From positions 268,139 to 332,138 of the forward strand of contig JANPWX010019206.1 of the NCBI GenBank assembly GCA_024734555.1: 64,000 nucleotides of DNA, read 5' to 3'. How positions within the stretch are numbered: position 1 is the stretch's first letter; the number at the start of each line of letters is the position of its first letter. Shown piece after piece: positions 62,529 through 64,000 of this stretch. Origin of the DNA: Trochalopteron elliotii (lineage: Eukaryota > Chordata > Aves > Passeriformes > Leiothrichidae). A program made the position numbers and the translations under genes. The notes under the pieces were generated by a model. The model did no database searches. It was not told where the DNA came from and saw nothing but the letters and a program-made list of their open reading frames with translations.

Positions 62529-64000
62529 ATCTGCAATGCAAAGAGCAAGATTACATACAACGATAAAGAACATGTGCATTTATCATGATAACTATCTACT
62601 ACAGAATACCAGAGCAAGAAAATTAGGTTGGGTGAGGCTTTTTAGGAGTTTTTTGTGAGACACTGGTAGAATGACTAAAAAAGAGTTTGCCAAGAAAGGG
62701 AGATTTTATTGTTTGTAAAGGAAATAAAACACAGATTGGCTTGCAAATTCTTAGAAAGCATCAATGACAACTTTTGCAACTGAAGGAGGTACTACAAAAA
62801 AATCTTCTTTATATTTGTAGGAAGAAGCTTGTGGATAATTGGTGGATATAAGACAAGTGGAATGGGATGAGAAAGTTCAAAACCATAAAAAAAGTAAAAC
62901 AAAAGAAACCCAGCAAAGTAAAATCTGTCACTTTTAAGCAGGTAGATCAAATGATGAGCACTCCGAATGTGAAATCCTTTCTGATGTCACAGAGAGAAGC
63001 ACACAGAAAACAGGCCAGAAGGGGTTGCATGCAATAACATGGGATTACTCTCAGAAGGACACAGTGGCAAAGTAGAAAGAAACATTGAAGTTAGAGCAAA
63101 AAGAAGTTGTGCTGTGAGCAGGTCAGCAGTGGGAAAACTGTGGCACAGTAGTTCCATATTCAATAGCATCACCAACAAATGACAATTATGGGCTAAAACC
63201 TTCAGCCATGTGCACCCACCTTCACTCCATGGCCAGGCAGGGATGGGACTGTCACAAATATAAACAATAAAGAGGTAAAATCAGCCTAGAATAGAGAAAT
63301 AACAGGTCAGAAAGCACTGACTAAAACAGACCCTTTCCAATTAGCAGGAGCTGATCATCTGCCAGATGCTTAACTGTTCACAGGATCTCAGGGCAAGTAT
63401 TGGTGTTTTAGAGGACAGAAAAAGGACAAAGTGCTGCAAAACTGACAATATCAATCACGTATATTGACTAGAAATGAACAGGAAAAGGGAAGTGGAGCTG
63501 GGAATTGGAGTCTAATGACTTGAAAATGAAGAAATAAAGTAAATCTAGGAAAAGGCTCTGACTTGAGAGACTTGCAAACAGTTCTTGGGTTTCTAAAGAA
63601 GTCTTCGAAAAATGAAATGTTATCTTAGGAAAACAGAAGTGCTTTAGCTGAGCACTAGAGACAAAAATTTACAGGATGTGCCAGGGACCCCAGAGGGAGC
63701 CATTCCATATGGGAAAAAACTTGCACTGTACCATGAGACAAAACTTGTCATTTAAGATTCATGTAATTCTAAAAGTTCTTCAGCATAAATTTAAGTACAT
63801 TTTTGCATTGCAAAGTGACAAAATCAAGTGACATATAGCTTTCAAAAAATTGGACTCTTAGCCCAGAACATCCTTCTAATCGTAAAGTTTCTATTTGACA
63901 TGGATATAATTCCAAAATATCTCTAATTTAATATTGCAACTACTGTAAGAGAAAGCTAGGGAAAGATGCTGGTCTAGCACAGTGTTTTATGGTAAGAAAA
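62529..64000. other. No gene seen; unique sequence to the window end
   Basis: A-rich unique sequence without recognisable repeats or exons. Confidence 0.5.

Noticed and set aside
1..64000. CRISPR array, tRNA or rRNA genes, bacterial-type operon
   Set aside because: No regularly spaced identical repeats, no cloverleaf-forming stretch and no dense gene packing; sequence character is vertebrate.

Overview
The window looks like bird genomic DNA, most likely from a songbird. It is AT-rich and intron-poor or intergenic in look. It holds degraded 3' ends of CR1 LINEs, which end in a short ATTCTGTGA-type tail, and a dense population of endogenous retrovirus (ERV) LTRs of the kind that dominate songbird genomes. 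No SINEs, bacterial genes or operons are seen, and no host protein-coding exon could be supported. The open frames outside the retroviral elements are short, unordered and resemble no family I recognise.

Layout. I count about twenty LTR-bearing insertions covering roughly a quarter of the window. Most were delimited directly by terminal TG...CA (or a variant) plus a target-site duplication (TSD). From left to right: 1-244, right half of a young LTR; 649-1845, a solo LTR split by a second one at 1215-1802, whose U3 carries two AP-1-like sites, two perfect hairpins and a seven-copy 15-bp minisatellite; 1.85-14.5 kb, mostly unique sequence with one CR1 tail; 14511-16032, a compact two-LTR element with only 885 bp inside; 16.2-31.6 kb, eight more LTR insertions (two of them with uncertain ends) and a CR1 tail; 32.9-40.0 kb, a cluster of one LTR family, comprising two solo LTRs in opposite orientation and one internally deleted provirus; 40-52.7 kb, unique sequence with microsatellites, a CR1 tail and a solo LTR at 48291-48890; 52.7-54.2 kb, two solo LTRs; 54.2-61.9 kb, unique; 61872-62528, another LTR.

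The main object is the minus-strand provirus at 35018-40034, flanked by a 6-bp TSD (GGCATG). Both LTRs are 412 bp once a nested 666-bp LTR (38974-39639, TSD CCGAAA) is removed from the 5' copy, and they differ at five positions. Between them, in normal retroviral order on the minus strand, are a primer binding site, a leader with degenerate tandem repeats, a splice donor, the matrix part of gag, a protease with a DTG active site, the start of reverse transcriptase, a piece of integrase core, an Arg-rich env-leader-like stretch with a splice acceptor, a decayed env ending in a hydrophobic anchor, and the polypurine tract. Capsid, nucleocapsid, most of RT, RNase H and most of env surface are missing. 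Several of the stop codons that break pol sit where the family has tryptophan, which fits G-to-A editing. This LTR family also ends in T rather than the canonical CA.

How it works together: nothing here forms a functional gene set. The window records repeated retroviral invasion, LTR-LTR recombination to solo LTRs, nesting and decay, and leaves behind many promoter and polyadenylation modules. All ERV calls are from sequence structure alone; family names beyond the general class (5-bp TSD as in ERVL, 6-bp as in ERVK, 4-bp as in ERV1) are inference.
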